DNA of 37,452 bases from an uncultured Eubacteriales bacterium (GTDB lineage: Bacteria > Bacillota > Clostridia > Christensenellales > CAG-138), in NCBI GenBank assembly GCA_902765005.1, contig CACWYB010000014.1, positions 1 through 37,452 on the forward strand, given 5' to 3'. The notes under the pieces were generated by a model, which was not told the origin of the DNA, searched no databases, and saw nothing but the letters and a program-made list of their open reading frames with translations. Of this stretch, positions 18,114-24,848 are shown one piece after another. The translations under genes were made by a program, and so were the position numbers. Position 1 is the first letter of the stretch; each line of letters opens with the position of its first letter.

Positions 18114-19182
18114 CGCCGCCCAGGAACGGCTTCGCGCCCTGCAGGCCAAGGGACAGGCAACCGTATTATCCATAGAAACATCCTGCGACGAGACCGCCGC
18201 CGCCGTGGTACGCAACGGGCGGCAGGTGCTCTCCAACGCGGTCTATACCCAAATCCCCATCCACCGCCGGTTCGGCGGCGTGGTGCCGGAGCTGGCCAGC
18301 CGCAACCACGTGGACCAGGTGGGCCCCGTGGTGGAAACGGCTTTGGAGCAGGCGGGCGTGGGCCTTAACGACATCGACGCCATCGCCGTCACCGGCGGCC
18401 CGGGGCTGGTGGGCGCCCTGCTGGTGGGGGTGAGCTACGCCAAGGGCCTGGCCTATGCCACGGGCAAGCCGCTGGTCAACACCCACCATATCCTGGGGCA
18501 TATTGCCGCCAACTATCTCACCTTTGCGGACCTTACGCCCCCCTTCACCTGCCTCATCGCCTCCGGCGGCCACAGCCACATCGTGGAGGTGGCGGACTAC
18601 GACCGGTGCGTGCTCATCGGCCGGACGAGGGACGACGCCGCCGGGGAGGCCTTCGACAAGGTGGCCCGGGTGCTGGGCCTGCCCTATCCCGGAGGACCGG
18701 AGCTGGAGAAGCTGGCGCAGACGGGGGACCCCCACGCCATCCGCTTCCATTCCGCCTTTAACGAGGGGGAGGGCTTTGACATGAGCTTTTCGGGGCTCAA
18801 GACCGCGGTCATCAACCATATGAGCAACGCCCGCCAGCGGGGCGAGGACGTGAACCGGGCGGATGTGGCCGCCAGCTTCCAGTTCGCCGTGAACTCCATC
18901 CTGTCCGACAAAGCCGTCCGCGCCGCCGTGGAAAACGGCAAGGCCGCCGGTCACGGCGGGCACGGGACCTTGGCTCTGGCCGGGGGCGTGTCCGCCAACA
19001 GGAACCTTAGGCAGATGCTTTCCGAAAAAGCGCAAAAGCGGGGCATCCGCTTCTGCTGCCCGGATTTCAAGTACTGCACGGACAACGGGGCCATGATCGG
19101 CTCGGCAGGCTTCTACCTGCTCATGGCCGGCCATATCTCGGACCTCTCCTTCAACGCCGTGCCCTACCTGCCCATTGCGTAA
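18100..19182 (+). CDS. tsaD: tRNA N6-adenosine threonylcarbamoyltransferase
   Basis: A 360-residue enzyme that transfers threonylcarbamoyl to A37 of ANN-decoding tRNAs, together with TsaB and TsaE. Signatures are LSIETSCDETAAAVV, GVVPELASRNHV, GGPGLVGALLVGVSYAKG, the metal-binding H130-ILG-H134, ASGGHSH, and LAGGVSANRNLR near the end. An upstream in-frame ATG (18052) lies within the DUF1461 gene and would add an implausible basic tail, so 18100 is chosen despite its weak ribosome site. The 14-base overlap with the upstream gene suggests coupled translation. Other tsa genes are not in the window. Confidence 0.96.
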   Translation: MSYFDAAQERLRALQAKGQATVLSIETSCDETAAAVVRNGRQVLSNAVYTQIPIHRRFGGVVPELASRNHVDQVGPVVETALEQAGVGLNDIDAIAVTGGPGLVGALLVGVSYAKGLAYATGKPLVNTHHILGHIAANYLTFADLTPPFTCLIASGGHSHIVEVADYDRCVLIGRTRDDAAGEAFDKVARVLGLPYPGGPELEKLAQTGDPHAIRFHSAFNEGEGFDMSFSGLKTAVINHMSNARQRGEDVNRADVAASFQFAVNSILSDKAVRAAVENGKAAGHGGHGTLALAGGVSANRNLRQMLSEKAQKRGIRFCCPDFKYCTDNGAMIGSAGFYLLMAGHISDLSFNAVPYLPIA

Positions 19183-19228
19183 GGGTATTCGTTGTGCAAT
19201 GAGATGGCCTGCTTATGGGAGTGGCTTC

Positions 19229-19678
19229 ATGATCGAATACAGAAAACTGACCATAGAGGAAATAGACACCTTCGCCCGCCTGCGCATTCGACAGCTCCGG
19301 GAGGAGGGGGCCACGGGGGATGAGGATTTGCTGCCCGTCCTGCTGGACTATTACGGCCGCCACCTGTCCGACGGCTCCTTTGTGGCCTATCTGGCTATGG
19401 ACGGGACCACCATGGTCGGCACCGGCGCCGTGTCCGTGGTGGAGAAGCCCGCCTGGTTCGGCTGCCCCACAGGTCGGATCGGCCTCATCTCCAGCATGTA
19501 CACCGACAGCGCCTACCGGCGGCAGGGGATCGCCAAACGCCTTCTGTCCCTGGTGGCGGAGGCGGCCCGGGAGCAGGGATGCGGCACGATTTGGGTCACT
19601 GCCTCGGACATGGGCGTACCCTTTTACAGCGCCTTCGGTTTCGTCCACAACGGCAACTTTCTGCAATACAAGCTATGA
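19229..19678 (+). CDS. GNAT family N-acetyltransferase
   Basis: A 149-residue acyl-CoA-dependent acetyltransferase. The acetyl-CoA loop is seen in SSMYTDSAYRRQGIAKRLL (motif A, RRQGIA), with SAFGFVHN as motif B. Substrate unknown. ATG 19229 is preferred over 19175 because GGGAG lies 7 bases before it and the family fold begins at MIEYRKLT. It overlaps the Nudix gene by 4 bases. Confidence 0.88.
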   Translation: MIEYRKLTIEEIDTFARLRIRQLREEGATGDEDLLPVLLDYYGRHLSDGSFVAYLAMDGTTMVGTGAVSVVEKPAWFGCPTGRIGLISSMYTDSAYRRQGIAKRLLSLVAEAAREQGCGTIWVTASDMGVPFYSAFGFVHNGNFLQYKL

Positions 19679-20214
19679 ACAAAAAGCCTGAAGAACTCCG
19701 TTTGGAGCTGGAGGATAGGGAGTGGCCCTTCACCTATACGGACCACGATCGGCAGATCGTCCGGGCCATCGTCTTTGACGACGAGGGCTGGTTCTATTTT
19801 GTCCGAGCCCACCGAGACGACGATTTCGGCAAGGCCACCCTCATCGAAACCTCCGGCGGGGGCGTGGAAAAAGGAGAAGACCTCCTTTCGGCCGTTCGGC
19901 GGGAGCTCGGCGAGGAACTGGGCGCCCAGGTGGAGGTCCTTTGCAAGATCGGCGTGGTCAGCGATTACTACAACCTGATCCATCGGCACAATGTGAACCA
20001 CTACTATCTGTGCAGGGCCCTGTCCTTCGGCGAAAAGCATCTGATGCCGGACGAGATCCGGGATTTCCATCTGTCCACCCTGCGGCTGACCGGCGACGAG
20101 GCCGAGGCAGACTATCGGCGCCGGGCCTGCACCCCCATCGGCCGCCTTATCGCCGCCCGGGAGCTGCCCATCCTGCGGCGAGCAGAGGAGCTTTTGAAGG
20201 AGGAGAACCCATGA
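19675..20214 (+). CDS. Nudix hydrolase
   Basis: A 179-residue protein with a perfect Nudix box (GX5EX7REUXEEXGU) at residues 62-84, including the metal-binding REL.EE. Such enzymes cleave nucleoside diphosphates linked to another group. The rest does not reveal the substrate; a Tyr/His-rich stretch (YYNLIHRHNVNHYYLC) follows the box. Coupled to neighbours by ATGA overlaps on both sides, in an operon with two acetyltransferases. Confidence 0.9.
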   Translation: MNKKPEELRLELEDREWPFTYTDHDRQIVRAIVFDDEGWFYFVRAHRDDDFGKATLIETSGGGVEKGEDLLSAVRRELGEELGAQVEVLCKIGVVSDYYNLIHRHNVNHYYLCRALSFGEKHLMPDEIRDFHLSTLRLTGDEAEADYRRRACTPIGRLIAARELPILRRAEELLKEENP

Positions 20215-20645
20215 TCCGAAAAGCGACGAAAAAGGATATGGACGCCGTTGCGGCGCTGGCAACGCTGCTGTGGCCGGACCACGCTGTGGAAGAGTTGGCG
20301 GCGGAATATGCGCCCCTGCTCAGGGACGACGATTGCGCCGTGTTCCTCGCTTCGGATGACGTCCGTGACGCGGGCTTTGCCCAGGTCCAGCTGCGCCGCG
20401 ACTATGTGGAAGGCACCTCCACCAGCCCCGTAGGATACCTGGAGGGCATATTCGTCCGGGAAGGCTGCCGGGGCAAGGGCGTCGCCCGCCAGCTGCTCCG
20501 CCGCTGCGAAGCCTGGGCCCGGGAAAAGGGCTGCACGGAGTTCGCCAGCGACTGCGAGATCGGCAACCAGGAGAGCCTAAAGTTCCACCTGAAAACCGGC
20601 TTCACGGAGGCCAACCGGATCATCTGCTTCGTTAAGGAGCTATAA
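20211..20645 (+). CDS. AAC(6')-I-like aminoglycoside N-acetyltransferase (GNAT)
   Basis: A 144-residue GNAT protein closely resembling chromosomal AAC(6')-I enzymes (AAC(6')-Iy/Ih type): an LWPDH element near the start, RRDYVEG followed by SPVGYLEGIFV, REGCRGKGVARQLL as the CoA loop, CTEFASD and HLKTGFTEANRIICF at the end. These enzymes acetylate the 6'-amino group of aminoglycosides. Because many chromosomal members are cryptic or have another natural substrate, resistance is not proven. AAGGAGG precedes the ATG, which overlaps the Nudix stop. Confidence 0.8.
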   Translation: MIRKATKKDMDAVAALATLLWPDHAVEELAAEYAPLLRDDDCAVFLASDDVRDAGFAQVQLRRDYVEGTSTSPVGYLEGIFVREGCRGKGVARQLLRRCEAWAREKGCTEFASDCEIGNQESLKFHLKTGFTEANRIICFVKEL

Positions 20646-20664
20646 GACGGTTGTTCGTTTGCCG

Positions 20665-20682
20665 CTTTTTGTTTGCAAAAAG
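20665..20682. terminator. Small hairpin at the end of the cluster (degenerate repeat copy)
   Basis: CTTTTTG (20665-20671), loop TTTG, CAAAAAG (20676-20682), with AAGAACC after it as in the three-hairpin repeat. Probably a weak terminator and a relic of that family. Confidence 0.4.
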
Positions 20683-20730
20683 AACCGGGCTGTCATGAAA
20701 CGCCTCTAAAGAGACCATACTATCCGCATC

Positions 20731-22248
20731 ATGCAGGACTATGATCGCTTTGTTGCCCTCGCCACCCTGACGCCAAAAGCTGCCGCCGCCCAAAGAAGGG
20801 CGGTGTTTTGGGCTGCGCCCTTGTTCGCTGTCGTGATGACGGACCCGGGGCAGGCGCTGAAGGCCTCCCTGGCCCGGCAGACCTATCCCCATTTCGTGCT
20901 GACGGACCTGTCCCATCGCCCGGCGACGGACTACTATCTCTTCCTCCCCGGCCAGGCTCGCCTGGCTCCCGACGCCCTGTTTCGCCTGGCCGCGGCAGCG
21001 GGGGGTGGGCGGGAGCTGCTCTACGCCGATGAGGACGTTCTCGTGAACGGCCGCCGTCGGGACCCCCGGTTCAAGCCGGACTTCAGCCCCCATACCCTTC
21101 TTTCTCACGACTACCCGGGCCGGGGCATCTGCGTCTCCCGGCGCCTGCTGCTCGCTGCCGGAGGCTGGCCCGGGCCCACGCCCGCCCGGAGTTACGCCTT
21201 CACCCTGCGGGCCGCCGCCTTGGCGGAGCGGATCGCCCACCTGCCCTTTATGCTCTTCAGCCTGCCCCCGGAAGCCCCCAGCCAAGACCCGTCCCCCTTA
21301 AAAGCGGCGCTGGGTTCCGCCCCATTGATCCTTCCCGGCCCCTGTCCGGGCACTTTTCTGCCCCGGTTCAATGTGAGGGGGGAACCTCTTGTTTCTGTCA
21401 TCGCTTCGGACGAAAACGGGTCCGATGCGCTGAAAAGCGCCCTGCTGGCCGTGGAGCAGCGGATGCAGCTGCCCCGGTACGAATTCGTTGTGGCCGCGAG
21501 CCGTCCTCTGACGCCCTTTCTCAGGGCCCTGCAAAGCAACGGCGTGACCGTTTTGGAGCGGCCCGGCGCCAGTCCCTGCGCTTTGTGGAACGAGGCCGCC
21601 CGCGCCGCCCGAGGCCGGTTCCTGCTGTTTTTGCTGAGCGGCTGCGCGCCCCTTTCCCCAGACTTCGGCCAGCGGCTCACAGAGTGGGCGGATCGGCCCG
21701 ACGTGGGGGCGGTGGGCCCTCTGGTGCTGGACGGGCAGGGACGGGTCCTGTCCTGCGGCACAGCAGTGGGTATGCTGGGCGGCCTCTGTTCCCCTGGCTT
21801 CGGCCTGACCCCGGAGCAGATACGGGCGGACTGTCCCCGGCTGCTGTGCCCCCGGGACGTATCCTGCCTGGGGCCCTGGGCGCTGATGATCCGCCGGGAC
21901 CGGTTCCTGCCTGTCGGAGGGTTCGATCCCACGATGGGCAGCCTGGGCTTTGCCGAAGAGCTGTGCCTGCGGCTGGGCAAGCGGGGTCTCTTCACCCTAT
22001 GTGCCCCGGGGGTGCGGTTCCGGTTTACCGGCTCCCTGGCCGTGCCGACCCCCTCCCGTGCCAATCTGCTCCGGTGCCGGGACGCCTTCTACCCCCTGCT
22101 GGAGGCCGGGGACCCTTTCTATAACCCCAACCTCAGCATGGCCCATCCCCTGCCTCGGCCGGCCTTACCGCCCCGGCCTGCCCTGCTGTTGCACCGGACG
22201 GAGAACTGGCCCCCGTATTTCTCACATTCACGTGAAAAAAACTATTGA
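20731..22248 (+). CDS. Tandem GT2-like glycosyltransferase, both halves reduced
   Basis: A 505-residue protein. The first half keeps late GT2 motifs (SLARQTYPHF, ELLYADEDVLV, DPRFKPDFSPHTLL), including the DED metal site. Its nucleotide-binding beginning is compressed to about 60 residues. The second half starts at GEPLVSVI (~residue 220) and shows the order of a GT2 domain (LWNEAARAARGRFLLFLLSG, DVGAVGPLVLDGQGRVLSCG, GGFDPTM). The LDDD metal motif expected after FLLFL is replaced by LSGCA. It may be a compact or partly inactive cell-surface polysaccharide glycosyltransferase. No clear Shine-Dalgarno precedes the ATG. The stop codon lies within the -35 box of the tRNA promoter. Confidence 0.65.
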   Translation: MQDYDRFVALATLTPKAAAAQRRAVFWAAPLFAVVMTDPGQALKASLARQTYPHFVLTDLSHRPATDYYLFLPGQARLAPDALFRLAAAAGGGRELLYADEDVLVNGRRRDPRFKPDFSPHTLLSHDYPGRGICVSRRLLLAAGGWPGPTPARSYAFTLRAAALAERIAHLPFMLFSLPPEAPSQDPSPLKAALGSAPLILPGPCPGTFLPRFNVRGEPLVSVIASDENGSDALKSALLAVEQRMQLPRYEFVVAASRPLTPFLRALQSNGVTVLERPGASPCALWNEAARAARGRFLLFLLSGCAPLSPDFGQRLTEWADRPDVGAVGPLVLDGQGRVLSCGTAVGMLGGLCSPGFGLTPEQIRADCPRLLCPRDVSCLGPWALMIRRDRFLPVGGFDPTMGSLGFAEELCLRLGKRGLFTLCAPGVRFRFTGSLAVPTPSRANLLRCRDAFYPLLEAGDPFYNPNLSMAHPLPRPALPPRPALLLHRTENWPPYFSHSREKNY

Positions 22249-22273
22249 CAGCGCCCCCTTTTTTCTGTATTAT
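22245..22273 (+). promoter_or_regulatory. Strong promoter of tRNA-Glu
   Basis: Consensus TTGACA (22245-22250), 17-base spacer, TATTAT (22268-22273). The TGA in the -35 is the stop codon of the glycosyltransferase gene (22246-22248). Confidence 0.85.
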
Positions 22274-22288
22274 ATTACCTGCAATCGC

Positions 22289-22364
22289 GCTCGGTTCGTC
22301 TAGTGGCCTAGGACACCGCCCTCTCACGGCGGTAACAGGGGTTCGACTCCCCTACCGGGTACCA
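22289..22364 (+). tRNA. tRNA-Glu (anticodon CTC)
   Basis: A 76-base tRNA with CCA encoded (22362-22364). The anticodon stem CCGCC/GGCGG encloses loop CTCTCAC, anticodon CTC. T arm AGGGG-TTCGACT-CCCCT. D arm GTCTAGTGGCCTAGGAC. The acceptor stem is GCTCGGT with ACCGGGT, including a G-U end pair and one internal U-G pair. Its 3' half is the source of the 16-bp sequence found in three downstream repeats. Confidence 0.95.
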
Positions 22365-22401
22365 AACATAAACACCACCCGTATCGGGTGGTGTTTATGT
22401 T
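22365..22401 (+). terminator. Terminator of tRNA-Glu
   Basis: Perfect 17-bp stem (22365-22381 with 22385-22401), loop TAT, with T-rich right arm TTTATGTT. Confidence 0.88.
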
Positions 22402-22623
22402 TATTGTGAAGAAAAGGGGAGTCGAAGGGTTCGGTAGTGAATCAGGCCCCAGTGGGGCCTGAAAGCCGAACCCCGACCAAGCCCGCAGGCGCGAATCGAC
22501 TCCCCTACCGGACCTTCTTCTGCCCCCTGAGCAAGCCGCAGCCGAGTGTGAGCCTCCCCTGTCTAGGTACCAGGAAAGACGCAAAAAAGTCCAAGTTTTT
22601 GGGCTTTTTTGTTACCTTTAACC
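22402..22623. other. Island left end: nested hairpin, att-like repeats, terminator
   Basis: No intact gene was found between the tRNA and 22922. Within it: a nested palindrome 22415-22506 (AGGGGAGTCGA/TCGACTCCCCT, GGGTTCGG/CCGAACCC and CAGGCCCC/GGGGCCTG around AGT); repeat R1 (22472-22523); a tRNA-end-like CTCCCCTGTCTAGGTACCA near 22554-22572; and a 10-bp terminator stem 22583-22592/22601-22610 with T runs both ways. Confidence 0.6.
22472..22523 (+). repeat. 52-bp repeat R1 containing the tRNA-Glu 3' segment
   Basis: Identical over 52 bases to R2 (24536-24587). Bases 22496-22511, TCGACTCCCCTACCGG, equal 22343-22358 of the tRNA (T loop, T stem and start of the acceptor strand). This suggests an attachment-site copy left by integration. 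Confidence 0.75.
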
Positions 22624-22773
22624 CTATTCTGGGTGTAACGTGGATGTAATAGCTTCGAGCTTCGCGGCCCTGTCCACGTGCGTGTATCCCATCGTTTGGG
22701 CATACGAGCTGTGCCTCATAATCTCTGTGGACGAAGAACCGCCCGCAAATGATGAGTATAATGAGCGCAGGAA
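22624..22773 (-). pseudogene. C-terminal relic of a tyrosine integrase
   Basis: Forty-nine codons ending in TAG. The reading IMRHSSYAQTMGYTHVDRAA matches the end of phage/ICE tyrosine recombinases: the (G)HSS box and the catalytic Tyr in GYTHV, followed by an Ala/Lys/Glu helix. A TGA precedes the open stretch, and no upstream catalytic Arg or core-binding part is found. It points toward the tRNA, as an integrase at a tRNA attachment site normally does. A terminator stem follows at 22583-22610. Confidence 0.7.
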
Positions 22774-22921
22774 TCATTCTGCAAGGCGCATATGCCACGC
22801 CCATGATTATCTCCGATAACTGGCCACTGGATTGGCCATTGCATTGATAAGTGTTTGTCGAGCACATAAAGAAATGATGGACAAGCCACACAAAGCCATG
22901 TATCATAAGAAAGTGAGGTGA
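22774..22921. other. Island segment without a recognisable gene
   Basis: AT-richer DNA between the integrase relic and the amidotransferase-like gene. No intact gene, clear promoter or hairpin was recognised; AGTGAGGTGA just before 22922 acts as the ribosome site. Confidence 0.4.
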
Positions 22922-23872
22922 ATGAGCTTGATTGCTATTAAGAAACGGGGCGTGAATATGCCCGACGAGAACACCCTGAGGACCATGTGGACCAACAATC
23001 CCCACGGTGCCGGCATCATGTATGCGGACAACGATGGGAAGGTCTACATCGACAAGGGGTACATGGACTGGACCGCGTTCCATGAGCGGCTCAAAACCCT
23101 GGGCGACCCGGAGATCATAAAGGGCATGTCCGTGGTGATCCACTTCCGGATCGCTACACACGGCGGAATCCTGCCCGGGAACACCCACCCGTTCCCCGTC
23201 TCGGACAACGTGGCCTCGCTGGTGAAGCTGCGCTGCGCCTGTAAGGTAGGCATCGCCCACAACGGTATCATCCCCATCAAGCCGAGGGAAGGCATCAGTG
23301 GCACGATGGAGTGGACGGCAAGCGAGCTGACCCCGTTCGCTGCAGCGCATCCTGGCTGGTACAAGGACGCAAACCTCATGATGCAGATCGGAAAGCGCAT
23401 CCAGAGCAAGCTGGCCGTGATGGATGGCTCCGGCTACATCTCCTACTATGGCGACTTCATCGAGGAATCCGACGGAATGCTCTATAGCAACACCAGCTAC
23501 AAGCCCCGCTCCTCGGCCGTGTACACCTTCCGTGACGCGAACCAGTACGAGTTCGAGGATGAGCTGCCGAGCAAACAGTGGGGTATGCTGGACGGCGGGC
23601 TCCCACCCTGGGACACCGGCCGCCGATCCGTTTGGCTCCTGCCTGCGGACGAATGCAACACCGGCAAGATTCACTACATCGGCACCCGGCGAGACAACGT
23701 CGAGGACACCGAGGACCTGTGGGTGGACAGCGCCGGCCGCGTGTACGCCGTGGACTACGACACCGGAGTGGCATACCAGCTCAGCATGAGCTGTTCAAAG
23801 CACTGTGGGTTCCGTTACGACAAAGGAATCCGCTTCGAGGACGGCGGCAAAATGCCATACTGGCCTTTCTGA
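22922..23872 (+). CDS. Phage-type class II glutamine amidotransferase-like protein, Cys2 replaced by Ser
   Basis: A 316-residue protein. Residues 1-~125 resemble the Ntn-fold amidotransferase-like proteins found in phages and mobile elements: MSLIAIKKRGVNMP, NNPHGAGIMY, KGYMDWTAFHERL, VIHFRIATHGG, NTHPFPV and GIAHNGII. In those proteins residue 2 is the nucleophilic Cys (MCLI...); here codon 2 is AGC, Ser. The C-terminal ~190 residues are unfamiliar, with charged and aromatic segments and GMLDGGLPPWD. Codon use differs visibly from host genes. Function unknown; glutaminase activity is doubtful without Cys2. It is followed 13 bases later by the SLOG-like gene. Confidence 0.6.
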   Translation: MSLIAIKKRGVNMPDENTLRTMWTNNPHGAGIMYADNDGKVYIDKGYMDWTAFHERLKTLGDPEIIKGMSVVIHFRIATHGGILPGNTHPFPVSDNVASLVKLRCACKVGIAHNGIIPIKPREGISGTMEWTASELTPFAAAHPGWYKDANLMMQIGKRIQSKLAVMDGSGYISYYGDFIEESDGMLYSNTSYKPRSSAVYTFRDANQYEFEDELPSKQWGMLDGGLPPWDTGRRSVWLLPADECNTGKIHYIGTRRDNVEDTEDLWVDSAGRVYAVDYDTGVAYQLSMSCSKHCGFRYDKGIRFEDGGKMPYWPF

Positions 23873-23885
23873 TAGGAGGCAACTC

Positions 23886-24425
23886 ATGACCGAGGAAGAG
23901 AAACGAGCGCAGCGCTGCTGTATAGTATGCGGCCGCCCATCATGCTTAAAGCAGTATAAACAGCCCGAGTTAATCGCTGCTCTTTCTCGGTCTGTGCACG
24001 ACGCAATTGATTCCGGCATCCGCACGTTCATCATCCCGTATCGGGACGGGTATGACGCTATTGCCGCGAACGTCATAGTGAACATAAAAAAGAAAGTTCG
24101 AGATCTCCGTATTGTTGTCGCAAAGCCGAAAAGCCAAGCGCAAAAAGGCATGACGCGAAGGGAAGAGTTTTTGCTTCGATCCTGCGACCTTGCTGTGAAC
24201 ATAGACGAAGGTCAAAAATTCTATCCGAGCATCATGCTTGATAGGTGGATGGTTGACCATTCGAGCAGGCTGATTGTGTGCAGAGGCGACGATTTCAATG
24301 ACGATATTAACACCCTGATAACGTATGCCGAAGAACAAAACGTCCTAGTTGATGACTTCGTGAAATACGATATGCTCCGCACGTACCAGAAGCGAAAGCG
24401 CACTAGAGAAAACCCATATGGATGA
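23886..24425 (+). CDS. SLOG/DUF1273-like protein (YpsA type, divergent)
   Basis: A 179-residue protein. RCCIVCGRPSCL near the start resembles the CCFTGHRP opening of DUF1273/YpsA proteins. The middle has AIDSGIRTFIIPYRDGYDAIAA, where the family has GVD..AA, and RIVVAKP. RREEFLLRSCDLAVNI and RWMVDHSSRLIVC match the R..~D..~S-D-L..~ and WMVDHSSRLIAVY motifs. SLOG domains bind nucleotides or nucleotide-derived ligands. Here the central Gly-rich motif is altered (YRDGYD), so binding may differ. AGGAGG 6 bases before the ATG. Base composition is clearly lower in GC than the surrounding host genes, supporting transfer. Co-transcribed with the upstream amidotransferase-like gene. Confidence 0.55.
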   Translation: MTEEEKRAQRCCIVCGRPSCLKQYKQPELIAALSRSVHDAIDSGIRTFIIPYRDGYDAIAANVIVNIKKKVRDLRIVVAKPKSQAQKGMTRREEFLLRSCDLAVNIDEGQKFYPSIMLDRWMVDHSSRLIVCRGDDFNDDINTLITYAEEQNVLVDDFVKYDMLRTYQKRKRTRENPYG

Positions 24426-24471
24426 ACTACTGAGTGTAACCGAAGAGGATTTTAGTGGTCTTTTCCCGTGA
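24418..24471 (+). pseudogene. 17-codon remnant overlapping the SLOG-like gene
   Basis: ATG 24418 overlaps the SLOG-like stop and reads MDELLSVTEEDFSGLFP, then TGA. It looks like the start of a further coupled gene whose body has been lost before the right-hand repeats. It could also be a chance frame. Confidence 0.3.
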
Positions 24472-24535
24472 TTTTCTGGGATAAATACCACTATTGCGTG
24501 GCTGGTTTACAATCCTGTCGGGGCATCTATTGCCT

Positions 24536-24587
24536 CCCGACCAAGCCCGCAGGCGCGAATCGACTCCCCTACCGGACCTTCTTCTGC
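24536..24587 (+). repeat. 52-bp repeat R2 (identical to R1)
   Basis: Exact match of R1 at a distance of 2,064 bp, in direct orientation, including the 16-bp tRNA segment (24560-24575). Together with R1 it brackets the integrase relic and cargo genes. Confidence 0.8.
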
Positions 24588-24588
24588 T

Positions 24589-24640
24589 CCCGACCAAGCC
24601 CGCAGGCGCGAATCGACTCCCCTGCCGGGCCTTCTTCTGC
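24589..24640 (+). repeat. 52-bp repeat R3 (two differences from R2)
   Basis: Directly follows R2 with a period of 53 bases; TACCGGACC is TGCCGGGCC here. Sequence after it (GAGCGTGAG) still resembles sequence after R1 (GAGTGTGAG), so the original repeat was longer. Confidence 0.8.
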
Positions 24641-24776
24641 CCCTCCGAACATTGCCGGAGCTGAGCGTGAGAAGGTCCCGCATGCTGAAAAGGCGTCGCA
24701 AAGCAAACTTTTTGGCCCTTTTGGGAAATATATTATAAGATTTTACAACTATGTTGCATCCATTCCGCCTGTTTCA

Positions 24777-24785
24777 TGGTATTAT
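24777..24785 (+). promoter_or_regulatory. Probable extended -10 promoter of the SH3b gene
   Basis: TGGTATTAT at 24777-24785 fits TGn plus a -10 box. The nearest -35-like TTGCAT (24754-24759) is 20 bases away, too far for a standard promoter. GAGAGGAG follows before the ATG at 24849. Confidence 0.45.
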
Positions 24786-24848
24786 ATAGGAGAAAGAAAG
24801 GGAGCTCCGGCTGCGAGGGCGGGCTCTTTAGAGAGAGGAGATAGAGAA

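Larger units (their letters stand above)
24472..24848. other. Right end of the island and leader of the SH3b gene
   Basis: No gene is seen. It contains an imperfect hairpin (TAGTGGT near 24450 with ACCACTA near 24487), the tandem repeats R2 and R3, and a probable extended -10 promoter for the next gene. Confidence 0.6.

Noticed and set aside
22505-23674. 389-codon minus-strand frame covering the integrase relic and the amidotransferase-like gene
   Set aside because: It is in a different frame from the integrase relic and shows no domain; it is antisense to the better supported gene at 22922.
24536-24640. Possible CRISPR array (R2 and R3 in tandem)
   Set aside because: Only two adjacent 52-bp units with a 1-base gap and no spacers; the tRNA-derived core and distant R1 fit attachment sites better.
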